A stretch of 64,000 nucleotides of DNA from Pardosa pseudoannulata (GCA_032207245.1 CM063507.1:90764560-90828559); one strand, 5' to 3'. Shown: positions 10,800-22,177, numbered from the stretch's first letter. Translations and numbers: made by a program. The notes: generated from the sequence alone by a model not told the origin.

Positions 10800-12025
10800 C
10801 AAGAGCAAATTTTAAGGGGATTGTCATTTCTCACGCTCCCTTTTGCCTCATTTTCAAAAACATCTTCTTCCATTGATTCCCCAGAGAGATCAGAGTCTGA
10901 GGCACGTAGATTTAGAATGCTGTCGTCTATGTTGGGTTGCTTGGGAATCTTTTTGACTTTAAAATAGTCAGCTTTATAGGTAGATCCTTTCGTAAACATC
11001 GGTCTAGAATGGCTATTTTCGTTTTTCTTTTTGACTTTTTTCGGTTGAGTTTTTGTTTGCGTAGTCTGGGTACAGGTTACATTTTTATTTTTCTGAACTG
11101 GGGATGTAGGTTGAGGAGAGCTGCGAGTTTGCGACGGAGAGACAGATGTGAAAGTAACTATTTTAGAAGGTGAGTCGGTTTGAATACCAACAGATTTCAT
11201 ACTTTTAGTGGCAGCAGAATAAGAGAGTCCGGGTTTGGGGGTACTTAACTTTACTAAGTTACGTGCTTCTGTGTACGAAATATTTTGTTTAATTTTAACA
11301 GCCTGTATTTCTTTTTCGGTTGCCCAATTTGGGCAAGATCTTGAATAAGAAGGATGGTCACCCTTGCAGTTGACACATTTGAATGGTTCCGAGCAACCTT
11401 CGCTGCCATGTCCAGAGGCAGCACAACGCGGACAAGTAATATTACCACGGCAGGAGGTTTGTGAATGACCAAATCTTTGACATTTAAAGCAGCGTAAGGG
11501 GTTAGGAATATATGGTCTGACAGAGCAATTCAGATATCCGGCTTTGATGGTAGATGGAAGTTTAGGAAGGTCAAAAGTCAGGATTAGATGTTTAGTATTA
11601 AAAATATTATTGTCTTTGCGGATGGTGATTCGGCGGACTGCACTGACATGTTGCTGTTTTAGATTTTCCAGAATTTCAGATTCCGATATATTTTGAAGAT
11701 CCGATTCAGATATAACGCCTCGGGATTGATTGAGTGTTCTGTGAGCAGATACGGATACAGATTTTAAACCAACGCTCTTAAGTTTAAATATGTTAGTTGC
11801 TTGGACAGCATTCGCAACTTCCACAAGAAGGTCTCCAGATTGCAGTTTTTTAATGTTTGTAACTTCGCCGACAGTCGATTGGACGGTTTTGTGGACAAGA
11901 AAAGGGGAGGTTTGATGGAAATTTCCTTCGTTACATTTGACAATGAAAAAACGAGAATATACCTTAGTTTCAGAAGTTTCAGTTGACGACACATTGACGG
12001 GGAGATTTTTGTGTTTAGAACCCAT
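10799..12025 (-). CDS. ORF1, RRM-like gag with three CCHC knuckles
   Basis: An open frame of 408 codons, starting MGSKHKN. Residues ~22-172 look RRM-like (FFIVKCNEGNF, SPFLVHKTV, IKKLQSGDLLVEV, LNQSRGVISE, RRITIRKDN, KHLILTFDLP). Three knuckles follow at ~179-231: CFKCQRFGHSQTSC, CPRCAASGHGSEGC and a non-standard CX2CX3HX6C. The C-terminal third is Ser/Lys-rich with an acidic end (SGESMEEDVFENE). Such ORF1 proteins bind element RNA and act as chaperones. Its TGA shares the A with the ORF2 ATG, suggesting ORF2 is made by termination-reinitiation. No defect is visible. Confidence 0.93.
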   Translation of the reverse strand: MGSKHKNLPVNVSSTETSETKVYSRFFIVKCNEGNFHQTSPFLVHKTVQSTVGEVTNIKKLQSGDLLVEVANAVQATNIFKLKSVGLKSVSVSAHRTLNQSRGVISESDLQNISESEILENLKQQHVSAVRRITIRKDNNIFNTKHLILTFDLPKLPSTIKAGYLNCSVRPYIPNPLRCFKCQRFGHSQTSCRGNITCPRCAASGHGSEGCSEPFKCVNCKGDHPSYSRSCPNWATEKEIQAVKIKQNISYTEARNLVKLSTPKPGLSYSAATKSMKSVGIQTDSPSKIVTFTSVSPSQTRSSPQPTSPVQKNKNVTCTQTTQTKTQPKKVKKKNENSHSRPMFTKGSTYKADYFKVKKIPKQPNIDDSILNLRASDSDLSGESMEEDVFENEAKGSVRNDNPLKICS

Positions 12026-12579
12026 AATGAAAGAAAAAGAGATTCGGACCCGACCGCACCACCCACCAAGGAGCCCAACAAGGGGATGCAGGGTTCTGCA
12101 CCAGTGCTAGCCGGGCCTATACGCTCACAGCCAGGAGACCGATCGCTTGAACCGTAGCAGATGACAGAGTCCAATCCACCAGCCGATTGATACGCACCGG
12201 AACTTACGTACCCCCCGTTTACTCGAAGCCGAGGCCAAAGCAATGTGTTGAAGATTCCCCGCATAAATGGAAATGCCATTCAGATGATTCCCCTACGGGG
12301 AAGCCCCTCAATTACCAGGATCCCCATTTCCGAGGACACGGGTATCCACGCACGGCAAACACGTGGGCAGTTTAAACGCCAAGAGGAGCAAGAAACAGCA
12401 GAGTGGAAACAGCTACTCAAGGGGTGCCCTCACCTCAAAAGAGGAAACCGCAACGAGGGAGAAGAATAAGAATAAAGTAGAAGAGAAGAGGAGAGTAGAA
12501 AAGAAATGAGAAAAGATCGCTGGGGTACCTCGGGGTTGCGAAACCCGTGTTTACCTGAAGTAGGTAAACCCCTGAGGGG
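12026..12579 (-). promoter_or_regulatory. Group A 5'UTR
   Basis: Minus-strand leader of 554 nt from CCCCTCAGGGG to the ORF1 ATG. The first 65 nt hold the conserved hairpin set (GTTTACCT-ACTTC-AGGTAAAC; CGGGTT/AACCCCG). It is presumed to contain an internal promoter, as full-length elements of this kind need one, but no core motif was identified. Confidence 0.65.
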
Positions 12580-12594
12580 ACTATTAGCAGTTGA
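12580..12594. repeat. Target-site duplication, right copy (15 bp)
   Basis: Second copy of actattagcagttga; the group B host ORF2 resumes directly after it. Confidence 0.92.
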
Positions 12595-13025
12595 ACTTTT
12601 TTCAAATGACTTAAATGGGTTAATAATAGTAAAATTAGGAGTGTACCAAGGAGGAATTCTAATATCTGTGGGAATAGTATCAATATTGTCAAAGTTAAGA
12701 TCTCTTAAAATTCCTTTTATCCTTCCCTGAAAAGGCAGAACACAAGAAGGTCTGGCATCATAGAGGCGTGTGAAGTAAGTATTGAGAGTATTCTGATGAA
12801 TGGGATGATTCACATATGATGATGTTCTGAAATAGTACTGTAGACACAGCACCTGACGACGTAATTCCAGAGGAGCCTCACAGCAGTCAACATAGAGACT
12901 TTCTATAGGAGATGTTCTGAAAGCCCCTGAGCATAATCTGAGAGCAGAATGGTGAATGGTATTCAGCTTTTTTAGAACAGAAACACGGGCTGACCCATAA
13001 ACAGGACATCCGTAGTCCAGTTTGG
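12595..13025 (-). pseudogene. ORF2 middle piece of the interrupted group B element
   Basis: Encodes DYGCPVYGSARVS through LCSGAFRTSPIESLYVDCCEAPLELRR to FKSFEKSSTANS, the segment between RT and RNase H. It is open throughout. On the 3' side it is interrupted by the group A insertion and on the 5' side by the group B insertion at 13026. It matches the gap left between the two flanking pieces with no visible loss. Confidence 0.88.
13017..13025. repeat. Target-site duplication, left copy (9 bp)
   Basis: ccagtttgg recurs at 18827-18835 on the other side of the nested element. The last two bases could also be tail sequence, so the true duplication is 7-9 bp. Confidence 0.75.
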
Positions 13026-13044
13026 TTGGTTGGTTGAAGTTTAA

Positions 13045-13077
13045 TGGCGCTAAATCCTCTTGGGACAAACTGCGCCA
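13045..13077 (-). promoter_or_regulatory. 3'-terminal RNA stem-loop (GGCGC type)
   Basis: Arms 13077-13072 and 13050-13045 on the minus strand, 10 nt before the tail. Confidence 0.72.
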
Positions 13078-13246
13078 AAAAAGATGAGAAAAAATTACAG
13101 GCTCAAAAACAGATTAAAGCAATTATAAAAATAAAACAAACAACATAAAACACAAAAAAAAAATTAAGTTATATACAGATTAACAAGAATTGAAAATTGA
13201 AAGATGAAAAATTGAAAATTAGAAAATTGAATCACAATCACAAAAA

Positions 13247-16200
13247 TCATATTTCAGTATAAAAACCAGATTGACGAAGAAAGGGGAACAAGTTTGGATG
13301 TGGAGTTTCCCCAATGATTGAATTAAGATTAGGAGATTGATTACCAAAAAATTTTATATACAATGATTTAGAACAAACACAGGATGTTAAAATATGTGCG
13401 ACTGTGTAAGGAGTCTTGCAATACGCACACTGTGCAGGAGCTTCACCCAGCAAGAGATGGGCATGGGTGAGCCTGCAATGACCCACTCGGAGACGAGTGA
13501 GTATTACATCATGTTTCCTAGAAGGAAGTTGAGGCCATTTAGTTATTTTTGTTTTAATTTGACGCAGCTTATTTGAAGGAATGTTATCCCAGGAGATCTG
13601 CCATTTATTATGTAAAAGATCTTTAATGTAATTTTTCAAGTCAGGATAAGGTAGACCAGTGTTGAGAAAGTCGTTTGCAGACCTGGTAGCCATGTCCACA
13701 AGTTCATTGCCTTTAATGCCGACGTGAGAGGGAACCCAGCTAAAAACTAGCGAGATTCCCATGGAAGTAAGGTTAGTTATTGTTCTAAGAATTTTGAAAA
13801 TAATAGGATTATTACAGTTATTTGATTGCAATGAATTAAGAACACTTTGGGAGTCTGTATAGATAATAATGTTTTTACTATTGTGATTCATCAATTCTTC
13901 TAAAGCCTTCAAGATAGCAAAGGCTTCAGCAGAAAAGATGGAGAGTTTAGGATGGAGTCTGTAGCTATTGATTTGATCTTTAATAAGGTATGCACAGCTG
14001 ACATAGTTAGTGGATTTTGAACCATCTGTGAAGACAGAGGTGTAATTTTTATAATATTGCTTGTGATCTTCAAAAATTTGTTGATAAACGATATTGCTAG
14101 TTGAATTTTTGTCAAATGACTTAAAGGGGTTTATTATAGTAAAAGTAGGAGTGTGCCAAGGATGTATTCCAATAGCTGTGGGTATTGTATCTATATTGTC
14201 TAAGTTAAGATCTCTTAAAATTTCATTTATCCTTCCCTGAAATGGCAGAACACAAGAAGGTCTAGCATTGTATAATCTCTTGAGGTAATAATTGAGTGTA
14301 TGTTGATGGATGGGATGGTTGATATAAGATGACGTTCTGAAATAGTACTGAAGAGATAACATCTGTCGACGTGATTCAAGAGGAGCGTCACAGCAGTCAA
14401 CGTAGAGACTTTCTACAGGAGATGTTCTAAAAGCTCCGGAACACAATCGAAGAGCGGAATGGTGAATGGTATTCAGCTTTTGAAGGACAGAAACGCGTGC
14501 TGAACCATATACAGGGCATCCATAGTCCAGTTTTGAGCGGATGATGGCATGATAGATTTTAATTAGGGAAGCGCGATCAGCTCCCCATGAGGTCTTAGAA
14601 AGGATTTTTAGGATGTTGAGCTTCCTTTCGCAATTTTTCCGCAAGTTTGTGATATGGGGTGCAAAGGTAAGTTTTTTGTCAAAAATCACGCCGAGAAAAT
14701 TCACCTCATTCACAATGTTGATGTTACTTCCAAGAAACTGGATCTCTGGGTCAGGGTGCAGACCTCTTTTTTTGCAAAAATGCACACAACAGGTCTTTGA
14801 ACTTGAAAAGCTGAAACCATTCTCGCTCGCCCACTTACTGATCTTGTTGACTGCAGTCTGGAGTTGTCTGTTAATAAATCTCATATCCGCTCCTTCACAT
14901 GATATATGGAGATCGTCGACATACAAGTTTCCATTAACAGAGGGAGGTATCTCGTTCAGAATCCCATTAATTGCTATTATGAACAGGGTCACACTCAATA
15001 CGCTTCCCTGAGGAACACCTTCTTCTTGAATATAAGTGCGAGATAATGTATTTAATACTCTAACACGAAAATTTCTTAAGGCCAAAAAGTTTTGAATAAA
15101 AATAGGCATATTGCCACGCAACTCTAAATTGAACAGCTGCTGTATAATTCCATGACGCCAAGTGCGGTCATATGCCTTTTCTATATCGAAAAACACCGAC
15201 ACCAAATGCTTCCGTTTAACAAAAGCATTCCGAATTCTGGTTTCCAACTCTATGATATTATCTAACGTGCTCCTTCCACGACGGAAACCACTCTGAAAAT
15301 TTGATAGGTAATTATTTTCCTCCAGGTAGTATATCAGACGAACGTTTATCATTTTTTCAAGAATTTTGCATAAACAGTTCGTCAGAGCTATTGGGCGGTA
15401 ACTGAGAGGATTCGATGGGTTTTTATCAGGTTTTAGAATGGGGATTACAATAGCCTCTCTCCACGAGGAAGGGAAGCTATGTTCTCTCCATATTCTATTG
15501 TAAAGTTTTAGAAGGTTGGACATGGAAACTGAAGACAGGTTCTTTATCATTTCGTAGGAAATATTATCGGGACCAGCAGATGATTTATGGACTTTATGCA
15601 AGGCTCTGTTTAGTTCTAAAATAGTAAAATCAGTATTATAGGGAAAGTTAAGGTTAGTTTGAAAGTTTAAGGGTTTATCTTCGACCAGGTTTTTAAGTTT
15701 TGTAAAAGATGCAGTGTAATTTGAACTTGAAGATATATCAGCAAAGGATGAGGCTATTGTGTTGGCTATGTCATCAAGAGAAGTTATTAGGTTATTATTA
15801 TAATTTAAAATTTGGATTTGGTTGTTTGGGTAAACGCCTGAACAGCGCTTTACTTTTACCCATAAATCTTTACTGGAAATGGAGGAGGTGATACTGCTTA
15901 TATATTTCACCCACGAATCCTTTTGGCTACGTCTTAAAGTGCGACGGAAAATACTTTTGCATTTTTTATAATTTATTAAGTTCTCCGTCGTAGGATGTCT
16001 CTTGAACAATTGGAACGCTTTTCTCTTAGCTTTGTAACAAATTTTACACTCTTCGTTCCACCATGGCTTTGTTTGCTTTTGAGGACGACAGGAAGATTTT
16101 TTAATGGAAATATCAGCTGCAGAAATTATTGTTTCAGTTATATGATTCACTGCTTCATCAATAGTATTATTGTTGACCATGTCTGTAGAGATATTGGCTA

Positions 16201-16916
16201 GAATACGAAATTTATCCCAATCAGCGGAGCCTAGAACATAACGAGGAACTCGCTGATTGGTATTGGTGGCATTATTGTGAGTTAGAATAATAGGAAAGTG
16301 ATCACTATTATAAAGGTAAGAATCCACTGCAAAATTCCAGAACGGAAAAATTTGAGGGCTGGATATTGCTAAATCAAGGGAGTGAAAGGTTCTTGTAGGG
16401 GAATGGAGGTAAGTATTGGTTTGTATTGTAGATGCACAGATCATGGTCGGAGATTAGTTTTTCAATTTGGCGACCCCGTTTATTAAGGTTGGGGCTACCC
16501 CACAATGGATTATGACCATTCAAGTCCCCAACAATAATAAAAGGGATTGGAAGTTGAGTAATTAGGTTATTAAGAGTATTCTGGGAGATGATATTATTTG
16601 GAGGTATATAGAGGTTACAGACAGTTATTAGAGATTGTATATGAATTTGAACAGCAACTGCTTGGAGGTTAGTACTAATGTTTAAAGTTCTCACAGGGTA
16701 GTCATGAGAAGTGAAGAGGGCAACACCAACACAAACCCTGCCCCCTTCTATGTAATCTTTTCTGATAGTACTATAACGTTTTAATTTGGCTGATTTATTG
16801 CTGTCAAGTAGAGTCTCTTGAAGGGCAAAACAAACAGGATGGTATTTGTTTACGAGATCTCTGATATCAGAGACGTGACTTTTGAAGCCATGGCAGTTCC
16901 AAGACAAAAGCGTCAT
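13247..16916 (-). CDS. ORF2 polyprotein: endonuclease, RT, RNase H, CCHC (one frameshift)
   Basis: Start at 16916 (MTLLSWNCHGFK). The endonuclease covers roughly the first 225 residues, with QETLLDS, GDLNGHNPLWG and NSDHFPII. The frame shifts near 16420, inside the NTNQ/TYLHSP segment, and then stays open for about 1,060 codons. RT motifs FFDIEKAYDRTW, GVPQGSVLS and YVDD (near residue 666) are intact. RNase H shows FTDGSKS, AEAFAILKAL, YTDSQSV and GNELVDMA, and the C-terminal knuckle CAYCKTPYTVAHILTSC is present. The protein should carry all activities for target-primed reverse transcription once the single shift is accounted for. In the endonuclease, RVCVGVALF stands where relatives have RASGGVAL. 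Confidence 0.92.
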
Positions 16917-16946
16917 TGTAAAAGTTAGGGAGGAAAAGGATGGAGT

Positions 16947-18263
16947 TTATGTAGGTTGGGACTTAGCCCACATGCCTTCAGAGTCCGAGTTATCAGTCAA
17001 CATATCCTCTTCGGAAGTGACATAAACTTTTATTGAATCGTCCTCAGCAACTGGACGATTTTTTAAGAAATCTTTGCTCGATAATTTAGATTTGAAAGGT
17101 TTTTTGGAGGTTTCGTCATCGTCGAAATCCTCCAGTAGATTACTTTTATTTTTTATTTTTTCTTTCAGTCTTGCAGCTGTAAGTTTTTCATGTTTGGGAG
17201 TCTTTTTCTTAGATGGAAAACTAGTAATCTTTGCCTTTGTTAAAATCTTACTTGATGCTTGAGTTTTAGGAGTTAATTTATTTCTAGGTACGCGTTCATT
17301 TAAGGGTTTTGGAACAATAACATTTTCAACTGTAAGAGCTTTATTTTCAAATTTTGAGAGTTGATCACGAGGAGATTTAGGGCTATTGGGTAATTTTGGA
17401 ATATTTTCAGTTTGTGTGCTTATTGTTTTGCATTGTTTTACAGCTGCAGCAAAAGAAATTCCAGGTTTGGGAGTACGATCTTGTACAAGTTTCTTAGCTT
17501 CAGGATAAGAGATGTTATCTTTAACTTTAACTGCCTGTACTTCCTTTTCAAGTACCCACTTAGGGCAAGTACGGGAAAAGGCAGGGTGGTCTCCTTTGCA
17601 GTTGACGCATTTAGGTTTTGATTTGCAGTCAACGCCGTCGTGGCCAACTTCTGCGCAACGAGGGCAGGTAATGGAACCACGACATGATGTTTTCGAATGT
17701 CCAAAGCGTTGGCATTGAAAACAACGCAATGGACTGGGAACAAAGGGACGTACAGGGCATCGAAGGTATCCAGCATTTATATGGGAAGGCAACGATGGAG
17801 TGTTGAATGTCAGTATTATATGTTTTGTCGGCAGTATTTTGCCGTCTCGACGGATGGTAATTCGTCGTACTGCACAAACATGTTGCTGTTTTAAACCTTC
17901 TAAGATGTCTTCATCAGGAACATTGTACAATTCTCCCTCTGATATAACCCCTCTACTAAAATTCAAACTGCTATGAGGAGTGACTGACACTAAAATTTCG
18001 CCAAATTTTGTACATTTCATAAGGTTAGAGGCTTGCTTCGTGTCTGCTACTTCAATCAGCAAGACACCAGATCTTAGTTTTTTTACTTTTTTAACTTGCC
18101 CGACAGATGACGAGATACATTTATGTATCAGGAAAGGCGAGACAGCCGAAAAGCTCCCCTCCTTTCTCTGAACTATAAAAAATTTGGCCTGATCAATATC
18201 TACATGATGACTGTGCCCCTTTTGACCCAAGGGGAGAGGTTGTGGGGGGGTTGAAGATTCCAT
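16947..18263 (-). CDS. ORF1, RRM-like gag with CCHC knuckles
   Basis: An open frame of 438 codons starting MESSTPPQPL. The RRM-like part (KFFIVQRKEGSF, SPFLIHKCISS, VKKLRSGVLLIEV, LNFSRGVISE) is followed by CFQCQRFGHSKTSC, CPRCAEVGHDGVDC and CVNCKGDHPAFSRTC. The long basic linker and acidic end (SEEDMLTDNSDSEG) are complete. The stop is 30 nt upstream of the ORF2 ATG, unlike the 1-nt overlap in the group A copy, so ORF2 translation may start differently. It probably forms the RNA-binding part of the retrotransposition complex. Confidence 0.92.
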   Translation of the reverse strand: MESSTPPQPLPLGQKGHSHHVDIDQAKFFIVQRKEGSFSAVSPFLIHKCISSSVGQVKKVKKLRSGVLLIEVADTKQASNLMKCTKFGEILVSVTPHSSLNFSRGVISEGELYNVPDEDILEGLKQQHVCAVRRITIRRDGKILPTKHIILTFNTPSLPSHINAGYLRCPVRPFVPSPLRCFQCQRFGHSKTSCRGSITCPRCAEVGHDGVDCKSKPKCVNCKGDHPAFSRTCPKWVLEKEVQAVKVKDNISYPEAKKLVQDRTPKPGISFAAAVKQCKTISTQTENIPKLPNSPKSPRDQLSKFENKALTVENVIVPKPLNERVPRNKLTPKTQASSKILTKAKITSFPSKKKTPKHEKLTAARLKEKIKNKSNLLEDFDDDETSKKPFKSKLSSKDFLKNRPVAEDDSIKVYVTSEEDMLTDNSDSEGMWAKSQPT

Positions 18264-18826
18264 AATGAAAAGGAAGTTGTTCAGATCCCGGCGGCACCAC
18301 CCACCATGGAGCCCAACAAGGGGATGCTAAACGCTCCCAAAAAGGGACATAAAGTCGCACCAGTGCTAACCGGGATCTATACGCGCACAGCTACCCCTTA
18401 AGCAGCCTCGACCCATTAAAGTGCCCAGCAGGTAACCGATTGCTTGGCCCAGGCCAGTGACAAAAGTCGTCCGACCAGCCGATTGATGTAGACGGGACCA
18501 TTCTACACCTCCCGTTTACCCGAAGCAGGGGCCAAAGTAATGTGTTGGTTTCCCTCAATTACCAGGATCCCCCTTTCCGGGGACACGGGTCTCCACGCAC
18601 GGCAAACACGTGGGTGGTTAACAAATCGCGAGATGTTGTGTTCAGAAAGGAACACAACATATCGCGATAAGCCCTCACCTCCGAAAAGGTAACCACAACG
18701 AGGGAGAAAAAGGAAAAAGGAAGAGAAGAGAAAAAAGGAAAGAAAAGGAACAGAACAAAAGATCGCTGGGGTACCTCGGGATTGCGACACCCGTGTTTAC
18801 CTAAAGTAGGTAAACCCCCTGAGGGG
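18264..18826 (-). promoter_or_regulatory. Group B 5'UTR with covarying hairpins
   Basis: 563-nt leader. The 5' end shows CCCCTCAGGGG, GTTTACCT-ACTTT-AGGTAAAC and CGGG/CCCG hairpins. An 11-bp hairpin, ATGTTGTGTTC (18660-18650) with GAACACAACAT (18643-18633), is flanked by TCGCGA arms; the group C copy at 44215-44254 keeps the pairing with different bases. Confidence 0.7.
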
Positions 18827-18835
18827 CCAGTTTGG
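18827..18835. repeat. Target-site duplication, right copy (9 bp)
   Basis: Second copy of ccagtttgg; host ORF2 resumes in frame after it. Confidence 0.75.
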
Positions 18836-21221
18836 AGCGGATGAGAGCATTATAGATCTTAATTAGGGAAGCCCGATCAGCTCCCCAGTAGGTCTTCGAA
18901 AGGACTTTTAGAATGTTGAGCTTCCTTTCGCAATTCTTCCGCAAAGTTGTGATATGAGGTGCAAAAGTAAGTTTTTTGTCAAAGATGACGCCGAGAAATT
19001 TCACCTCATTCACAATGGTGATCTTATTACCAAGAAACTGGATTTCAGGGTCGGGGTGCAGACTTCTTTTTTTACAAAAATGCACGCAGGATGTCTTTGA
19101 GCTAGAAAAGCTGAAACCATTCTCGCTCGCCCACTTACTGATCTTGTTAACTGCAGTCTGGAGTTGTCTATTTATATATCTCATATCAGCTCCATCACAT
19201 GAGATGTGGAGGTCGTCAACATATAAACTCCCCTTTACAGAGGGTGGTATCTCATTAAGAATCCCATTAATTGCTACGATAAATAAAGTAACACTCAACA
19301 CGCTTCCCTGGGGAACCCCTTCTTCTTGAGTAAAAGAGCGAGATAAGTTATTTCCTAAACGAACTTTGAAAGTCCTTAATGCTAAGAAATTTTGTATGAA
19401 AATAGGCATATTTCCACACAGCCCTAAATCATTAAGCTTCCGTAAAATACCATAACGCCAAGTGTGGTCATATGCTTTTTCGATATCGAAGAAAACAGAA
19501 ACCAGATGGTTTCGTTTAACGAAAGCATTCCGGATTCTGGTTTCCAGGTCAATCAAGTTGTCTAGTGTGGCTCTTCCTCGACGGAAACCACTCTGAAAAT
19601 TAGAAAGGCAATTATTTTTCTTCCAGATAGTACATGAGACGAACATTTATCATTTTTTCAAATATTTTGCAGAGACAGTTCGTCAACGCAATTGGACGGT
19701 AACTGAGAGCATTCGTGGGATCTTTATCAGGTTTTAGAATGGGGATAACAACAGCCTCCCTCCACGAGGAAGGAAAGCTATGTTCTTTCCAGATCCTATT
19801 GTAAAGTGTTAACAGATTGGACAATGAATTTGTGGAAAGATGTTTTATCATTTCATAAGAGATATTGTCAGGACCAGCAGAAGTTTTATGGGTATTATGT
19901 AGAGCTGTATTTAATTCATAAATGGTAAAATCGCTATTGTAAGCAAAGTTTTCTTTAGTTTTAAAATTTATGGGTTTTTTTCTCGGCAAGGCTTTTGAGT
20001 TTTTATAAAAAAGGGTGAGTAATTTGAGGATGAAGAGGTTTCAGCTAGGGATGAGGCTATTGTGTTGGCAATATCAGCAGGAGAAGATATTAAGTTGTTA
20101 TTATAATTTAAAATGTGAATTTGGTTGTTTGGGTAAACGCCACAACAACGCTTGACTTTTGACCATAAATCTTTACTGGAAATAGATGAAGAAATACTGC
20201 TAATATAGTTAACCCACGAATCTCTCTGGCTTCGTCTTAAAGTGCGACGGAAAATGCTTTTGCACTTTTTATACGTAATAAAGTTTTCAGTGGTCGGATA
20301 ACGTTTGAACACTGAAAACGCTTTTCTTTTCTCCTTATAAGTCTGTCTACAGTCTTCGTTCCACCACGGCTTTGTTTGCTTATAAGAATGGCAGGAAGAT
20401 TTCGGAATAGAAGCATCGGCTGCAGAAATTATTGTTTTAGAAATTTCATTAGTTGCTTGGTCAATATTGTTATTTTCGACCATGTCTGGAGAGATATTAG
20501 CTAGCGTGCGGAATTTTTTCCAATCAGCGGAACCAAGAATGTAACGAGGCAACCGCTGACTGCCATGGGAGCCGAAATTATGCGTTAAGATGATCGGAAA
20601 GTGATCACTATTGTATAGGTAGGAATCAACACCGAATTTCCAAAAAGGAAATACTTGAGGACTACAGAGTGCCAAATCTATTGAGTGAAAGGTTTTGGTG
20701 GGAGAATGGAGGTAAGTTACTTCGTTTTTATTGAAAATGCACAGATCATGGTCGGAAATTAGTTTTTCTATTTTACGACCCCGTTTATTAAGGCGGGGGC
20801 TACCCCATAATGGGCTGTGGCCATTTAGGTCACCTATTATAATGAATGGAACTGGAAGTTGTGAAATTAGGTTGTCAAGACTATTCTGGTTGATATTATT
20901 ATTTGGAGGGAGATAAATATTACAAACAGTTATTAGTGAATGTATGTGTATCTGCACAGCTACAGCTTGAAGTTCCGTATTAATGTTTAAAGTGGTGGTA
21001 GGGTAGTCATGGGAAGTGAAAAGGGCAACACCACCAGAAGCCTTACCCCCTTCTACGTGATCTTTTCTGATGGTACTATAACGTTTTAGTTTAGCTTGTT
21101 TATTGCTATCGAGAAGGGTCTCTTGGAGAGCAAAACAAATGGGATGGTATTTATTTACAAGATCTCTGATGTCAGGAACGTGACATTTAAAGCCATGGCA
21201 GTTCCAAGACAGAAGGGCCAT
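18836..21221 (-). pseudogene. ORF2 5' piece (endonuclease and RT) of the interrupted group B element
   Basis: Starts at 21221 or the next Met (MALLSWNCHGFK) and holds the endonuclease (GDLNGHSPLWG, NSDHFPII) and the RT with FFDIEKAYDHTW, GVPQGSVLS and YVDD. Two frameshifts, near 19975 and 19630, both lie beside T or A homopolymer runs and may be real or sequencing errors. The reading continues in the piece 12595-13025 through the RSKL-DYGC join. Together with 6059-6916 it would have made a complete ORF2. Confidence 0.87.
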
Positions 21222-21252
21222 ATTTAAAGGCAGAGGAGAAAAGGAAAGGAAA

Positions 21253-22177
21253 TCAGGCAGGGGGATTAACCCACATGCCCTCAGAGTCCGAGTTTTCTGT
21301 TACCATTTCTTCTTCAGATGTCAGGTACACTTTTAAGGAGTCATCTTCAGCATTCGGACGGTTTTTTAAAAAGTCTTTTCTGGATAATTTGCATTTTGAA
21401 GAATTTTTAGATAATTCGTCGGAATCATCTAAAACACTAAAACTATTGTTTTTTAGTCTTTCTCTAAGTTTTGTAGTTGATAATTTAGCCTTAGATAGTT
21501 TCTGTTTAGAGGGAACACTAGTACTTTTAGATTTTGATACTTTAGATATTTGGCTCTTTGGTTGTAACATATTTTTAGGTAGGCGCTCATTGAGAGGTTT
21601 CTGGACAAAAATGTTTTGAACTTGTAGTGGTTTATTTTCGGTGTTAGGAGGATTGGAACGCGAAGATTTAGGACTATTGGTGACAGGTGTCTTATTCTCA
21701 GTTTGAGTGCTAATTGATCTGCATTCTTTAACAGCTGCAGCATAAGTAACTCCAGGTCTGGGAGTGCACTCAGTGACGCGTTTTTTAGCTTCTGGATATG
21801 AAATTTTTCCTTTTATTTTGATGGCCTGAATTTCTTTTTCTTGATTCCATTTTGGGCAAGTGCGCGAATATGCAGGATGACTCCCTTTGCAATTGATGCA
21901 TTTAAAGTCAGACTTGCAGTCAGTGCCGTCGTGGCCAACTTCTGCGCAACGTGGGCAGGCAATGGATCCACGACATGAGGCTTTGGAATGACCAAAACGT
22001 TGGCATTGAAAGCAGCGCAACGGATTGGGGATGTAAGGGCGTACAGGACATCTAAGGTAACCTGCAGTTATATGGGAAGGCAAAGATGGTGAGTTGAATG
22101 TCAAGATGAGGTGCTTGGTGGAAAGCAGCTTCCCATCTCGACGAATTGTAATACGGCGAACACCGCAAACATGCTGC
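21253..22177 (-). pseudogene. ORF1 of the interrupted group B element, N-terminus lost at gap
   Basis: Open from the gap edge (QHVCGVRRITIRRDGK) to a stop at 21253. It contains the knuckles CFQCQRFGHSKASC, CPRCAEVGHDGTDC and CINCKGSHPAYSRTC, a basic linker and the acidic end YLTSEEEMVTENSDSEG. About 120 N-terminal residues and the 5'UTR are missing because the assembly fragment ends here. No internal defect is visible; it is called a pseudogene only because the element is broken. Confidence 0.85.

Larger units (their letters stand above)
6917..12579 (-). mobile_element. Full-length group A non-LTR retrotransposon (5,663 bp)
   Basis: Complete from the 5' CCCCTCAGGGG (12579) to the (CCAA)n tail (6917), bounded by a perfect 15-bp target-site duplication. 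It has a 550-bp 5'UTR, intact ORF1 and an ORF2 with a single frameshift near its C-terminus. It inserted in the same orientation as its group B host. This is the best complete group A copy in the window. Confidence 0.93.
13026..18826 (-). mobile_element. Full-length group B non-LTR retrotransposon (about 5.8 kb)
   Basis: Complete from the 5' CCCCTCAGGGG (18826) to the CCAA tail (13026), nested in a sibling group B element between 7-9 bp duplications. ORF1 is intact and ORF2 has one frameshift. It is nearly identical in coding sequence to the copy at 1-1443, marking group B as young. Confidence 0.92.
5687..22177 (-). mobile_element. Group B non-LTR element, interrupted by two complete nested elements
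   Basis: One element in three pieces: 5687-6916 (tail, 3'UTR, RNase H), 12595-13025 (post-RT segment) and 18836-22177 (RT, endonuclease, ORF1). The pieces join in frame at both breaks: the RSKL end of the third piece continues as DYGCPVYGSARVS in the second. Net length is about 5.0 kb, with ORF1 N-terminus and 5'UTR lost at the N gap, consistent with a 5.7-5.8 kb element. It is itself inserted in the fragment ending at 5686. Confidence 0.9.

Noticed and set aside
14613..15011. Antisense open frames across ORF2 regions (also near 18976-19329 and 25722-25958)
   Set aside because: They are shadows of conserved RT coding sequence, recurring antisense to the same motifs in several copies.
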